Source: an uncultured Desulfocapsa sp. (lineage in GTDB: Bacteria > Desulfobacterota > Desulfobulbia > Desulfobulbales > Desulfocapsaceae). From it: 64,000 bases of DNA. Under the pieces are notes generated by a model. The model was not told the DNA's origin and did no database searches. It saw nothing but the letters and a program-made list of their open reading frames with translations. Position 1 is the stretch's first letter. Each line of letters opens with the position of its first letter. The translations under genes were made by a program, and so were the position numbers. This document shows positions 8,671 to 17,002 of this stretch, one piece after another. The stretch lies in assembly GCA_947311435.1 (NCBI GenBank), contig CAMZKT010000009.1, positions 1 to 64,000 of the forward strand, written 5' to 3'.

Positions 8671-9021
8671 TTAATCCTTTTTTTTAAGCTCAATCGTTAC
8701 AGGCTGTGGCTCAAGAACAGCAGCCTCCTTCGTGTCGTGTCGTATATTCACCCAGAAAGTAGTTATTTTTTCCACATAACCAACCTTTCTCAACTCAACT
8801 GTTGCATTCCTGGCGACGTCTTCCTCATCTTCCCAAGTAACCAACAAAGGAGTTAGCCCAAGATGAGTATCATCTTTTAAATTGATAACTTCAGCACCAG
8901 CTGGAATCGATACAATTTTCACGACCCCATACTTTGTCTGAGCACAGGCAGTCATACTGCAAAGTACAAATAATATCAGTCCGTAGACACAGTTATATTT
9001 TATACATCTTGTTATAGCCAT
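8671..9021 (-). CDS. PEGA-domain-like lipoprotein
   Basis: The ORF track begins at a GTG (9027), but the ATG at 9021 is placed better behind GAGAAGG and gives 116 residues. A signal segment (YGLILFVLCSMTAC) ends in a Cys that fits a lipobox. The mature sequence carries IPAGAEVINLKDDTHLGLTP, a recognisable PEGA motif, a beta-rich module common in surface and envelope proteins. The following gene, three bases on, encodes a second lipoprotein with a similar module, so the two are probably co-transcribed and may be old duplicates. No enzymatic motif is present. Confidence 0.7.
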   Translation of the reverse strand: MAITRCIKYNCVYGLILFVLCSMTACAQTKYGVVKIVSIPAGAEVINLKDDTHLGLTPLLVTWEDEEDVARNATVELRKVGYVEKITTFWVNIRHDTKEAAVLEPQPVTIELKKKD

Positions 9022-9424
9022 CGACACCTTCTCTTTTTATTCTTTCAGATTGTCCATAAACAATCATGGCAGTATTGATGGCGTCGTAAATACTCTTCAC
9101 CAGCTTCGTTGCTGTATGTTTTTGTTTAATTACGATGCACCCTGGTACGCCGGAATAAAACACAAAATAAGCTCCTCAAATCTGATTTTTTTTACTTAGC
9201 CATCTCTCAATTGACCTTTTTACGAGTTTATCAGTATTGTGAATAGCACATCTGACAGACACCACAGAATCATTCCATAAGTCGCCTTAGATGGCTATTT
9301 ACACCCACCCAAATATGAGCGTAAAAACCCCGATACCCTATTCGCAGGTACATCAACCCCTTCTTTTTACCTTTTCTTATGCTCAGGGGCAAGGGAATAA
9401 AGCAATGTTTCCCTGCAAGGCTCT
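9022..9424. other. intergenic region of about 400 bp
   Basis: No ORF with coding character is seen on either strand. The left half holds a possible short dispersed repeat (9074-9237). The remainder is AT-rich and would contain the promoter for the PEGA lipoprotein pair and the 3' trailer of the 9425-10426 gene. No convincing terminator was found. Confidence 0.5.
9074..9237. repeat. possible MITE-like element with imperfect inverted ends
   Basis: The left end ATTGATGGCGTCGTAAA (9074-9090) and right end TTTTTACGAGTTTATCAGTAT (9217-9237) are imperfect inverted repeats (about 12 of 17 positions). The left end, including CTTCGTTG about 25 bases inward, resembles 54511-54552, and the right end resembles 75-93. 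The pattern fits a type of short dispersed repeat I recall from deltaproteobacteria, but within this window the match is weak. Confidence 0.35.
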
Positions 9425-10426
9425 CTAACATAGAACTGTAATTCCTTGCTTTTCAAGTACAGACGTATACTCCCAATTTTCAACGGCCGTGCGAAATTTT
9501 TCCTCCAATTTGTGATCAAAGATTACTCTCCAGACACAACTAATAATACCGGATGCGACTTCCTTGCGGTTTACACTTGGCGAAAACTGGAACTCCCCAT
9601 CCCCACTCAGTTTAAAAAAATTGGCAAACGGATCAAGGTAGGGGTACTCATCAATGCTGTCAAGAAATTGCTGCTTCAGAACAACAATTGGGTCGTTTTT
9701 ACTTTTCTGCCCAAAAATCATAGCATAAAGGATCAAGATTTCTTTTAGAGCTGTGTCAAGATTCGACCAAAATTGTTGTTCATTAGGTTCATCAGAAGTT
9801 TTATTCAAGGATACCTCTTGAAGAAGTGGCGCTTCATCAGCGGCAAAGCGGCCTATGTCAAATGTTGCCATATCAGCCTCCTCAATACTCGTAAGTAAAC
9901 GCATGTAATCGTCCCCTGAAAAACTGATTTCACCTTTTCCCCAGGAACATGAACCGCCACAGCGCTGTCCCTTATTAAAAAAGAGAAGGACGCTATCCTC
10001 ATGATTTTCAAGTGTGATATCAACAAATCCTGAGAATTTCATTTTCTGAAACCGTATGCAGAGATCCAGCAAACTGATTTCTTTTGAAGTAACATGGTTT
10101 TTATTGCGAGAAAAATGCGGTAACTCAGCCCAGTAGAAAATTGAGGCAGAGTCAAGGTAGTAGATCCTAATCTGGAAATTCCTGGTGAGAAGCTCCTGAA
10201 CAACACCCCCCACGCCCTTTGAAATCAGAGCACGTTTCCCCTTCCGTTGAATCACACCACGGATGGCCTCCCGTTCATCAAAATAGACAAGTATTTCCTG
10301 GTTTTCAGCCTGGCAATACACGCACCCTGATCCAATGTCACCCTGCAGATGCTCAATAAATTTTTCAAAATTGAGGTAGAAACTGTTTAATCCTTCCAAA
10401 TAGGGGGGGTCTTTAGGTAAGAGCAT
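9425..10426 (-). CDS. protein of unknown function, possible regulatory PATAN/DUF4388-like
   Basis: A 333-residue soluble protein without signal peptide or membrane span. I do not recognise it with certainty. The segment MKFSGFVDITLENHEDSVLLFFNKGQ is similar in feel to DUF4388/PATAN modules (FSG-hydrophobic-hydrophobic ... FxxGxhxxA), which occur in bacterial signalling proteins, and a similar but weaker segment occurs near the N-terminus (EILVYFDEREAIRGVIQRKG). The C-terminal 100 residues are helical. It lies downstream of the two PhnD-like genes and the HAMP protein on the same strand, 38 bp from the nearest, so it may be the cytoplasmic reader of that group. A C7 run sits at codons 5-8. Confidence 0.6.
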   Translation of the reverse strand: MLLPKDPPYLEGLNSFYLNFEKFIEHLQGDIGSGCVYCQAENQEILVYFDEREAIRGVIQRKGKRALISKGVGGVVQELLTRNFQIRIYYLDSASIFYWAELPHFSRNKNHVTSKEISLLDLCIRFQKMKFSGFVDITLENHEDSVLLFFNKGQRCGGSCSWGKGEISFSGDDYMRLLTSIEEADMATFDIGRFAADEAPLLQEVSLNKTSDEPNEQQFWSNLDTALKEILILYAMIFGQKSKNDPIVVLKQQFLDSIDEYPYLDPFANFFKLSGDGEFQFSPSVNRKEVASGIISCVWRVIFDHKLEEKFRTAVENWEYTSVLEKQGITVLC

Positions 10427-10464
10427 CTACACGCCACACGGTAGCTCCAGCCAAACAAGAACGA

Positions 10465-11283
10465 TCAAATATCTTCTATCAGGCTGCGAATAACATCATA
10501 ATCTGAATCGGAAGCCGCAATGAAGGATTTTAAATTCATCGCTTTCAGTACTGTGCTGTCACTTTCAAGTTTCAACAATGCTCCCTGAATAGCATCTTTT
10601 TGCTGCTGCGGCATACTTTTGTTCACAGAGAGAGCCCAGTTCGGCAACCAGGCAGTTTCCTCAACCACTTTTACAGAACCAGGCATGATATAGTCATCAG
10701 CTTTATGAAGGGCCGATTCACGAATAAAACCGGCATCAACATCCCCGATACTTACCGAAATTATGACATTTTCCTGTCGATTATCCGCGGCAACACTTAC
10801 AATGCAATCACGCTCCACATCCAACCCATTCTCCTTAAGGGCAAGCTTCTGGGATAAAAACCCACCAGCTGAGGTCTTACTCACGATCATCACTTTTTTC
10901 CCTTTTAAGGCCATGAGCCTACTAATACCAGAATCTGGTCTGGTGATGACTACCCCTCTGAACCTATCTCCGCCTGCTCCCTTCACAGCAGTGGCAAGAA
11001 CTTCATGACGACCGGAAACATTCACATACACAAGTGGATTCTGATAGCCAATGGCAATGTCCCCTTTCATAATTTTCGTTTCGTAGGCTGCAAAATTTTC
11101 GGTCAATATCGGTGTAACAGGCACGCCGACTTCTTTACTCAGATAAGCTGCCAGAGGAGTAATCATGGCTGTCAATTTGTCTGGAAAATAACGGGGCAGC
11201 ATGGACAATTTCAGGTCTTTCGCTTGACATAGGCCACAGTTGACACAAATCAGAATCAATGTCAGAAAAGTTATTTTCTTCAT
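10465..11283 (-). CDS. PhnD-like phosphate/phosphonate-family periplasmic binding protein, copy 1
   Basis: A 272-residue exported binding protein with a signal peptide of about 21 residues (ending GLCQA). The fold family is the type 2 periplasmic binding proteins of the phosphate/phosphite/phosphonate group. Typical blocks are LSMLPRYFPDKL, IGYQNPLVYV, KVMIVSKTSAGGFLSQ and DVDAGFIRESAL. It is close to its neighbour 11362-12192 along the whole length, so the two are tandem duplicates, and both differ from the canonical PhnD of the phn operon (21759-22769). There is no permease or ATPase in this group, so a sensory role next to the HAMP protein is at least as likely as transport. Ligand unknown. 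Confidence 0.85.
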   Translation of the reverse strand: MKKITFLTLILICVNCGLCQAKDLKLSMLPRYFPDKLTAMITPLAAYLSKEVGVPVTPILTENFAAYETKIMKGDIAIGYQNPLVYVNVSGRHEVLATAVKGAGGDRFRGVVITRPDSGISRLMALKGKKVMIVSKTSAGGFLSQKLALKENGLDVERDCIVSVAADNRQENVIISVSIGDVDAGFIRESALHKADDYIMPGSVKVVEETAWLPNWALSVNKSMPQQQKDAIQGALLKLESDSTVLKAMNLKSFIAASDSDYDVIRSLIEDI

Positions 11284-11361
11284 GGTTATTTCATTTTATA
11301 ATGTAGGTGTGGTATAAACAGTCTCTTACAGCAGTGCGAAATACCTTTCACCACTGCCTTC

Positions 11362-12192
11362 TTATTTTTCGATACCCGCGGCTCTACGAACAACATCATA
11401 CTCTGTGTCTTCAGCCTTTCTGAAAGAATTTATCTTCAAAGCTGTGAGGACAGAACCACCTGGCTCCAACGCCATTAAGGCCCTGGTGATTTTATTTTTA
11501 TCCTCTTCAGGCATATTTGCGGATACCGACACAGCCCAATTGGGGAGCCAAGCCGTCCCCTCAATGACTTTCAGTGCACTTTTCGGTACATAGGCACCCG
11601 CTTTATTAAGCGCAGACTCACGTATAAACCCGGCATCCACATCGCCTGCAAAGACAGAGAATATAACATTTTCCTGCTTATTTTCCGGTGCTTCAAGAAG
11701 AACACAATCCTTTTCAACATCAATCCCATTCTCCAGAAGAGTTAATTTTTGTGAAAGAAATCCTCCAGCACTTGTATAGCTGACAATTGAAATTGACTTT
11801 CCCTTAATATCTTTCAAACTGCGCAGGGGACTATTGGCACCAGTTATCACAATCCCACGGAACTTATCTTTGTCAGTCCCCTTAAGCGCCATGGCAATCA
11901 CGTCCTGTCTTTCGGACGTAAGCACATAAATATAAGGGTTTTGAAAACCTATATCTATTCCCCCACTGATAAGCTGCTTTGTGTACTGATCAAATGTTGA
12001 TGTAAATATTGGCACTATCTCAAGGCCGGTTTTATTACTCAAATATTCTGCAAGAGGGACGATTCTTGAGCTAATTTCCTCAATGGAATACCGGGGGAGC
12101 ATGGATATCTTATAACTGGCAGAAAGAGCAAGAGACGCTGTGGCAGAGACAGATAGAACTATCACAAATAAACAAGTCGATAAACGTAGCAT
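11362..12192 (-). CDS. PhnD-like phosphate/phosphonate-family periplasmic binding protein, copy 2
   Basis: A 276-residue paralogue of the next gene, with a signal peptide (VSATASLALSA) and the same landmark blocks: ISMLPRYSIEEI, IGFQNPYIYV, ISIVSYTSAGGFLSQ, DVDAGFIRESAL and GTAWLPNWAVSVS. The last third, which lines the ligand cleft in this family, is also conserved between the copies, so ligand preferences may be similar. The gap to copy 1 is 78 bp, so both are probably one transcript. The region upstream, 12193-12344, separates it from the HAMP-domain gene and carries a candidate opposite-strand small RNA. No transporter partner is visible. Confidence 0.85.
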   Translation of the reverse strand: MLRLSTCLFVIVLSVSATASLALSASYKISMLPRYSIEEISSRIVPLAEYLSNKTGLEIVPIFTSTFDQYTKQLISGGIDIGFQNPYIYVLTSERQDVIAMALKGTDKDKFRGIVITGANSPLRSLKDIKGKSISIVSYTSAGGFLSQKLTLLENGIDVEKDCVLLEAPENKQENVIFSVFAGDVDAGFIRESALNKAGAYVPKSALKVIEGTAWLPNWAVSVSANMPEEDKNKITRALMALEPGGSVLTALKINSFRKAEDTEYDVVRRAAGIEK

Positions 12193-12207
12193 GGCAACTT
12201 TTCCCGT

Positions 12208-12237
12208 TTGTAAATAAAATGTGCACCCGCATATAAT
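12208..12237 (+). promoter_or_regulatory. sigma70-type promoter on the strand opposite the neighbouring genes
   Basis: TTGTAA (12208-12213), an 18-base spacer, then a perfect TATAAT (12232-12237). It reads rightward, away from the flanking leftward genes, and is followed about 85 bases later by a terminator-like hairpin. Confidence 0.4.
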
Positions 12238-12243
12238 TTTACC

Positions 12244-12346
12244 TGACTTCTCATGGGGGCAACTTCCTCTTGCAAAACACCAAATTTGTAACTGAATATA
12301 AAGTGGCGCAGCTTTTCGCAGGCACTCTGGAAGCAGAGTTTTTTTT
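12244..12346 (+). ncRNA. candidate small RNA of about 100 nt between phnD-like and HAMP genes
   Basis: This is inferred from a promoter-terminator pair only. A sigma70-like promoter at 12208-12237 would start a transcript near 12244, and a GC-stemmed hairpin with an eight-T run ends it at 12346. The RNA has no convincing ORF. It would be complementary to the mRNA joining the HAMP gene and the second PhnD-like gene, overlapping the HAMP gene's stop codon by two or three bases. Its U-rich end is what Hfq-binding RNAs usually have. Confidence 0.35.
12324..12346 (+). terminator. intrinsic terminator, rightward
   Basis: ACTCTG (12324-12329), loop GAAG, CAGAGT (12334-12339) and a run of eight T (12339-12346). 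The T-run follows the stem only when read rightward, although both neighbouring genes are read leftward. It therefore does not terminate either gene. Confidence 0.55.
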
Positions 12347-13373
12347 ATCTGGCCAGCCTGTCAACCGCAGCTTTTATAGAGTTGCGCATCCGCTCAAAAG
12401 CTGTTGCAAGCTCACGCATTTCACGCGGTCCACTTGGCGTTACAGTAAGATCCAGTTCACCGAGACTGATGCGATTTGCAATATCGGTCAACTGATGGAG
12501 TGGTTTTGTTATCGTTCTGGTGAGAAAGAATATTATAAAAAAGCCAATGAGAAAGATCGCACAAACAACGGATATGGCCTCCGGGGAAAGAAGTGTATTC
12601 CTAATAGCCTCATCAACTTCAGACACATAAATTCCCACATGTACTTTTCCGCCGGTTTCAGGTATGGCTAGTACTGTATCTAAAATTACCTGCCCCCCCA
12701 CTGTAATCCTCTTGTAGCCCCCTCCTGTCTCCAGTTCGTTCTGCGTAAGAACCGAAACAGGAAAGCCCTTCTCCTTTACCTGTGCTTCAAAGCTTCTGTC
12801 AAATCGTGACATATCACTGAAAAATCCGGCGACAACAATACCTTTTTTGTTCACAACAGAGGCATAGGCCACGCCGGGAAGCTTACTGGTTCGTTGAGCC
12901 TCTTTGTTTACCTGTAGATAATTACGAAGCAGAAGAGGTTTTTTGATGACACCACCGAAAGACTCGGTAATGACAGAAGCTCGAAGCTCGATTTGATGAT
13001 TAATTATTTGCGGGATATAAGTAAGATAAAGATAGGCAGCAGCACCAGCGACAAGTGCAAATCCCAAAATCATGGTCAATAAAAAATGGAACCGGATAGG
13101 CATCCCTTTCCCTGTTGCCACAGGAGAATGTCCCGAAGCAGCATTTGACACCTTGCTTTGCTGCTTCGTCTGTATGCTGTCATCAGCCGACTCTGGCTCC
13201 CTGCCCCCCCCATTGAAGACAGGCGTTCCCTTTGCTGGAGGAACTCGCACCGGTGGCTTTTCAACAATAATAACATACCCGCATCCATTACAGCTAAACT
13301 TAGCCTTGTTTCCTTTTATACGGTGTTCATCAATTGTATATTTTTTGCCACAATCTTCACAAATAACCAACAT
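12345..13373 (-). CDS. zinc-ribbon membrane protein with periplasmic sensor and terminal HAMP domain
   Basis: I place the start at the ATG at 13373, because MLVICEDCGKKYTIDEHRIK is a normal MJ0042-type zinc ribbon start; the ORF track begins at a GTG 13 codons earlier. Zinc ligands are C5, C8, C28 and C31. A Gly/Ser/Pro-rich linker follows, then a first membrane span at about 96-120, a periplasmic domain of about 150 residues, a second span (AISVVCAIFLIGFFIIFFL) and a HAMP domain (TITKPLHQLTDIANRISLGE). The protein stops at the end of HAMP (FERMRNSIKAAVDRLAR), so the usual kinase, cyclase or chemotaxis output is missing. The linker is encoded with a G8 run. It heads the group with the two PhnD-like proteins, which may be its periplasmic ligands. 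Confidence 0.8.
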   Translation of the reverse strand: MLVICEDCGKKYTIDEHRIKGNKAKFSCNGCGYVIIVEKPPVRVPPAKGTPVFNGGGREPESADDSIQTKQQSKVSNAASGHSPVATGKGMPIRFHFLLTMILGFALVAGAAAYLYLTYIPQIINHQIELRASVITESFGGVIKKPLLLRNYLQVNKEAQRTSKLPGVAYASVVNKKGIVVAGFFSDMSRFDRSFEAQVKEKGFPVSVLTQNELETGGGYKRITVGGQVILDTVLAIPETGGKVHVGIYVSEVDEAIRNTLLSPEAISVVCAIFLIGFFIIFFLTRTITKPLHQLTDIANRISLGELDLTVTPSGPREMRELATAFERMRNSIKAAVDRLAR

Positions 13374-13765
13374 TGTCTCGGCCCCATCATCGTACACCCT
13401 GAGAATCCTCACTCAGACTATAGCATATTGTCTTGTTTACTTAGAAAGAGCTATGAAGAGATCATTTTCCAAGTATTGTTAACCAGTGTTCAGTTGCCTT
13501 CACCCTCTACCAAATAATGCAGGAAACAAGCTGACAGAATCATTATCGGTTATTGAATATTTTTTATCAAGATTTTTTAATACACCTCATTGGAGATATT
13601 TTTTCTGACGCTCAAAGAAATTATATGTTCACATAACGGTAGTGCCAAGATATGAAGCTCCAATAGTTCAAGGAAGTTACTTGCACATAAATTGTTTTAT
13701 GAGTATTGATTAAGTACATTCTTTTATTTGCTTGTTGGCAAACTGATGAAAAGGTTGCATCCCAG
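13374..13765. other. divergent intergenic region of about 390 bp
   Basis: It separates the leftward HAMP/PhnD-like group from the rightward response-regulator gene and must hold both promoters. The right half is AT-rich (TTATTGAATATTTTTTATCA). I could not pick out a single convincing promoter pair or a repeated operator. No small ORF with a ribosome binding site stands out. Confidence 0.4.
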
Positions 13766-14524
13766 ATGGTCAGGCAAAATAATTCCGACTTTTCCAACTA
13801 TATGACTAACAACTCCATAGTGAAGCTCTTAATCGTCGAAGACGATCCGGGAATTGCAGCTATGTTGAGTGCTTTTTTCACATCATATAACGTTGAAACC
13901 CTCGTTGCCCCAGACGGAAGACAGGCTCTGGAAAGTATTGTCTCCTTTGGCCCTGATATTGTAATTCTGGACATAGTCCTCCCTCACATGGATGGCCTCT
14001 CTGTACTCTCCAAACTCCGTGCAGACAGCATACAAACACCTGTCATTTTGCTCACGGACAAAAAAAGTGTGGACGATAAGCTTACAGGATTTGAGCATGG
14101 CGCAGACGACTATCTAACCAAGCCATTCAGTCCAAAAGAATTATGGATGCGTATTCAGGCCATACTCCGCCGTAGTATATATAAAGAGCCACAAAGGAAG
14201 CACAGAGCTGTTGCAGTCGGTAAGCTCTCCATCAATCCGCTGACAAGAGAAGTTACCACCCAGAACGCCCCACCCATAGCGCTGACCAAAACAGAATTTG
14301 ATCTACTTTTGTTTCTTGCGGAGAGAAAAGGTCAGGCAGTGCCCCATGCAGAAATTCTTGAGACAGTCATGGGTTATTCCCCGTCGAGCCAGACCAAGGC
14401 ACTTGTTATCCACATTGCAAATATTCGTAAAAAGCTTCAGGCACAGGGAGTACACGAAATTCAAATTCAGACTGTTCCCGGAATAGGCTATAAAGTTCAG
14501 ACACAACCAGCAACGAAGCAATAG
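13766..14524 (+). CDS. OmpR/PhoB-family response regulator
   Basis: A two-domain transcription regulator. The receiver domain has the acidic pair in IVEDD, the phosphoacceptor Asp in VILDIVLPHMDG, the Thr of VILLTDKK and the Lys of LTKPFSP. The C-terminal part is a winged helix of the OmpR class (LTKTEFDLLLFLAERKGQ ... IQTVPGIGYKV). The ORF track starts at a TTG (13706). ATGs at 13766 and 13802 are more plausible, neither with a strong ribosome binding site, and I give the first. No histidine kinase is adjacent. It lies convergent with phnN and divergent from the HAMP/PhnD-like group, so control of one of these is possible but unproven. Confidence 0.85.
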   Translation: MVRQNNSDFSNYMTNNSIVKLLIVEDDPGIAAMLSAFFTSYNVETLVAPDGRQALESIVSFGPDIVILDIVLPHMDGLSVLSKLRADSIQTPVILLTDKKSVDDKLTGFEHGADDYLTKPFSPKELWMRIQAILRRSIYKEPQRKHRAVAVGKLSINPLTREVTTQNAPPIALTKTEFDLLLFLAERKGQAVPHAEILETVMGYSPSSQTKALVIHIANIRKKLQAQGVHEIQIQTVPGIGYKVQTQPATKQ

Positions 14525-14547
14525 GAAGTTGGGAAAATTGCTGCTTC
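14515..14547. terminator. weak shared hairpin between convergent genes
   Basis: GAAGCAAT (14515-14522) pairs with ATTGCTGCTTC (14537-14547) with a two- to three-base bulge. It sits in the 25-bp gap between the response regulator and phnN, where a bidirectional terminator would be expected. No T-run is seen. Confidence 0.25.
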
Positions 14548-14549
14548 TC

Positions 14550-15107
14550 TTAGGAGTCGCCCCTTAAGCTTTCAAGTAAATCAACAAAAGAAGCCACACT
14601 CGTATCAATCGACGATGAATTATCAAAACGAACAAGATTACGGGCTTTAACTGGCAGATCAGAACGGGCAAGTCGTTTTTTTATCTCCTCACTCCCTTCT
14701 CTCCGTCTCCCTTCCAGGCGACTACGAAGAATCTCCGGGGCAACACTTACCAATATTGTCGTTACCATTTGACCTGGCTTTTCAAAGTCGGTTATTGCAG
14801 TACGGGAAATAGAAATGACCGCCACTCCTCCTGGCTGTAAATTCTCCAAATGACGCCTGCCTATTCCATAGTAATTCCCATGTGCCTGCCAGTGACTGAC
14901 AAAAAAGGCACGATCACGGAGAAAAACAAAGGCTGGTTGATCGATATAATAATTTTTTTCGCTCTCATCCGGCTGGCGCGTGATATACCGTGGAACAAAG
15001 CAAAAACTGCCATCCCCCTGCAAATGACTTGATGCCGCCCGTAACAAGGTATCCTTACCTGAACCACTCGCCCCCACAAGCAACACTATATGTGTTTTTT
15101 TATTCAT
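14550..15107 (-). CDS. phnN: ribose 1,5-bisphosphate phosphokinase PhnN
   Basis: PhnN phosphorylates ribose 1,5-bisphosphate to PRPP, the last step in salvage of the ribosyl carrier used by C-P lyase. The protein is a guanylate-kinase-like P-loop enzyme with GASGSGKDT near its start. The ATG at 15107, eight codons into the ORF track, has CAGG in ribosome-binding position and gives 185 residues, close to the usual PhnN length. The alternative ATG at 15131 abuts the phnM stop codon. It is the last gene of the phn operon. Confidence 0.92.
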   Translation of the reverse strand: MNKKTHIVLLVGASGSGKDTLLRAASSHLQGDGSFCFVPRYITRQPDESEKNYYIDQPAFVFLRDRAFFVSHWQAHGNYYGIGRRHLENLQPGGVAVISISRTAITDFEKPGQMVTTILVSVAPEILRSRLEGRRREGSEEIKKRLARSDLPVKARNLVRFDNSSSIDTSVASFVDLLESLRGDS

Positions 15108-15131
15108 TCCTGTCAGCCTGTTCTTAACCAT

Positions 15132-16289
15132 TTAGCCGCACAAACACCCTAGAGAACTGTAAATAATATCTCCTTCTTTCATTGTTGTTACCACCTTGGG
15201 GACATCCCGGTCATCAATAACAAGTAGATCTGCAATCAGCCCCGAGGTTATCTCTCCCCTGTCTCCAAGGCCGCTGATCGTTGCAGGAACAGTACTGACC
15301 ATACCGATTGCCTGTGCCAAATCCATTCCCATCTCTCTATTCATTATCCAGGCGGCTTGAAGCATGGATGACGGATGGTAATCCGAACAAAGGTAATCGC
15401 AGCAACCGTATTTAATCAATTCTCTAGCCGAAATGTTACCGCTCTGGCTTTTCCCCCTAACCACGTTGGGGGCACCCATACCAGCATGGATACCAGATTG
15501 AATAGCATATTGTGCAGTCTCAATATTGAGTGGGAACTCAGTGACACTGACTCCAAGCTCTTTTAACAGATCAATTTTTTCCGGTCGGTCATCGTCATGC
15601 GACAGAGCCACCAAATCATGCTCGGCGGCAAAGGCCAGCAGCTCCCGCATCAATTTATAAGCCTTGTTCATATCGATCCCTTCTTTCTTCTCAATAATAG
15701 TCTCAGCTTCTTCATCACTGAGATCAAAAACCGGCTTGTGATAATTTTTCCACGCTTCAATTGTCTTGAATTGCCCCTGCCCAGGATTATGATCCATGAT
15801 GGAAACCATCTTTACACAGCGTTCCTCTATCAGTTTTTTGATCGCCTCGGCAGACTTGAATGATGATATTTCATATCGGGCATGAATGTAATTATCGACG
15901 GCAAGTGCACTGCGATTGACAGAATCCATTTCCCTGATAATCTGAACCGCAGCCTCCGTTGCCCGATTTCCACTCAAGGCCTCATCATTGAAGGAAACTG
16001 CATGAAACATGGTGGTTATCCCGGCCATGGCCAACTTTCTATCCAATTCAATAAGACTTGGTCGAATGGGAAACATGGCTCCTGGCCGTGGTTCTATCTC
16101 TTTTTCCACCGCATCGGAATGCAGGTCCACAAAGCCCGGTGTGATCAGGAAATCATCAAGTTCAAGGGCGTCCACTTCACTGCCATATGAAGCTATGTCT
16201 GCTATCAAACCACCGATAATCACCAAATCTGCCGGACGGATAGTATCTTTTACCAGCACTCGCTGTGATCGAAGTATGGTTGCTTTCAT
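15132..16289 (-). CDS. phnM: alpha-D-ribose 1-methylphosphonate 5-triphosphate diphosphatase PhnM
   Basis: PhnM removes pyrophosphate from ribose 1-methylphosphonate 5-triphosphate, making the substrate for PhnJ. It is an amidohydrolase-superfamily enzyme of 385 residues, full length. The metal-site region FVDLHSDAVEKEIEPRPGA is near residue 55, with further family blocks ISIMDHNPGQGQF (read as VSIMDHNPGQGQF), ALSHDDDRPEKI and GCCDYLCSDYHPSSML. Its ATG overlaps the phnL stop codon as ATGA, indicating translational coupling within the operon. Confidence 0.95.
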   Translation of the reverse strand: MKATILRSQRVLVKDTIRPADLVIIGGLIADIASYGSEVDALELDDFLITPGFVDLHSDAVEKEIEPRPGAMFPIRPSLIELDRKLAMAGITTMFHAVSFNDEALSGNRATEAAVQIIREMDSVNRSALAVDNYIHARYEISSFKSAEAIKKLIEERCVKMVSIMDHNPGQGQFKTIEAWKNYHKPVFDLSDEEAETIIEKKEGIDMNKAYKLMRELLAFAAEHDLVALSHDDDRPEKIDLLKELGVSVTEFPLNIETAQYAIQSGIHAGMGAPNVVRGKSQSGNISARELIKYGCCDYLCSDYHPSSMLQAAWIMNREMGMDLAQAIGMVSTVPATISGLGDRGEITSGLIADLLVIDDRDVPKVVTTMKEGDIIYSSLGCLCG

Positions 16290-17002
16290 GAGTTATATTC
16301 CATTATATTAAATTCATTATCGGCTATCTGTTCCATGCGTTGTCGATCATGAAAAATCGCCAGAATACAAATCCCCTGTTGCTTCAGATTGTTCAATATT
16401 TCCAGAACCATGGCAGCGGATTTGTCATCAAGAGAAGCTGTGGGCTCATCAAGAAGAAGGAGTTTTTTCGGTGCAATAACACCTCTTGCAATATTCACTC
16501 TCTGCTGTTCCCCACCTGAAAAAGTTAGAGGTGAAAGAGAAAACAAATCCTCCCTGATATATAAACGTCTGAGCAAATCGACCGCCTCTGCTCTAGCATT
16601 TTCAAGTCCCCTGCCAAGTGCAACCAGGGGAGCTGCCACCACATCCACGGCTGATACTCTTGGGAGAATTTTTAGAAACTGAGTGACAAAACCGATATCA
16701 GCACGTCTATACTCCAGCATTTCGCTGTCGCTACAAGCGGCAAGATCAACCAGTTGCCCGCCTCTCTGCAGTAAGACCTGCCCGCTCCCTGGTTTGTAGG
16801 TTCGATAAATTGTTTTCAGTACCGAAGACTTACCAGCACCACTTGGTCCCGTAAGTGCCAGAAGTTCTCCCGGATCTATGCAAAAGGAGACATCTGAAAA
16901 AGCTTCAATTTCTATTGCTCCCCGATTATGGAGAGTGAAGGATTTACTAAGTTTGCTAACGCGAAGCCTGTATGATGAAGAAGGAGAAGTCTGCATAATC
17001 AT
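16286..17002 (-). CDS. phnL: C-P lyase ABC-type ATPase PhnL
   Basis: PhnL is one of two ABC-type ATPases associated with the C-P lyase core complex rather than with a membrane transporter. The 238 residues carry Walker A GPSGAGKSS, the signature SGGEQQRVNIARG and Walker B LLLLDEPTASLD. It overlaps phnK upstream and phnM downstream by ATGA in both cases. ABC ATPases are numerous, so the assignment as PhnL rather than a transporter subunit rests on position between phnK and phnM and on the family pattern. Confidence 0.93.
   Translation of the reverse strand: MIMQTSPSSSYRLRVSKLSKSFTLHNRGAIEIEAFSDVSFCIDPGELLALTGPSGAGKSSVLKTIYRTYKPGSGQVLLQRGGQLVDLAACSDSEMLEYRRADIGFVTQFLKILPRVSAVDVVAAPLVALGRGLENARAEAVDLLRRLYIREDLFSLSPLTFSGGEQQRVNIARGVIAPKKLLLLDEPTASLDDKSAAMVLEILNNLKQQGICILAIFHDRQRMEQIADNEFNIMEYNS

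Noticed and set aside
12270-12671. 133-codon plus-strand ORF across the small-RNA region
   Set aside because: It has no ribosome binding site, no coding character and overlaps the HAMP gene antisense; the terminator also falls inside it.
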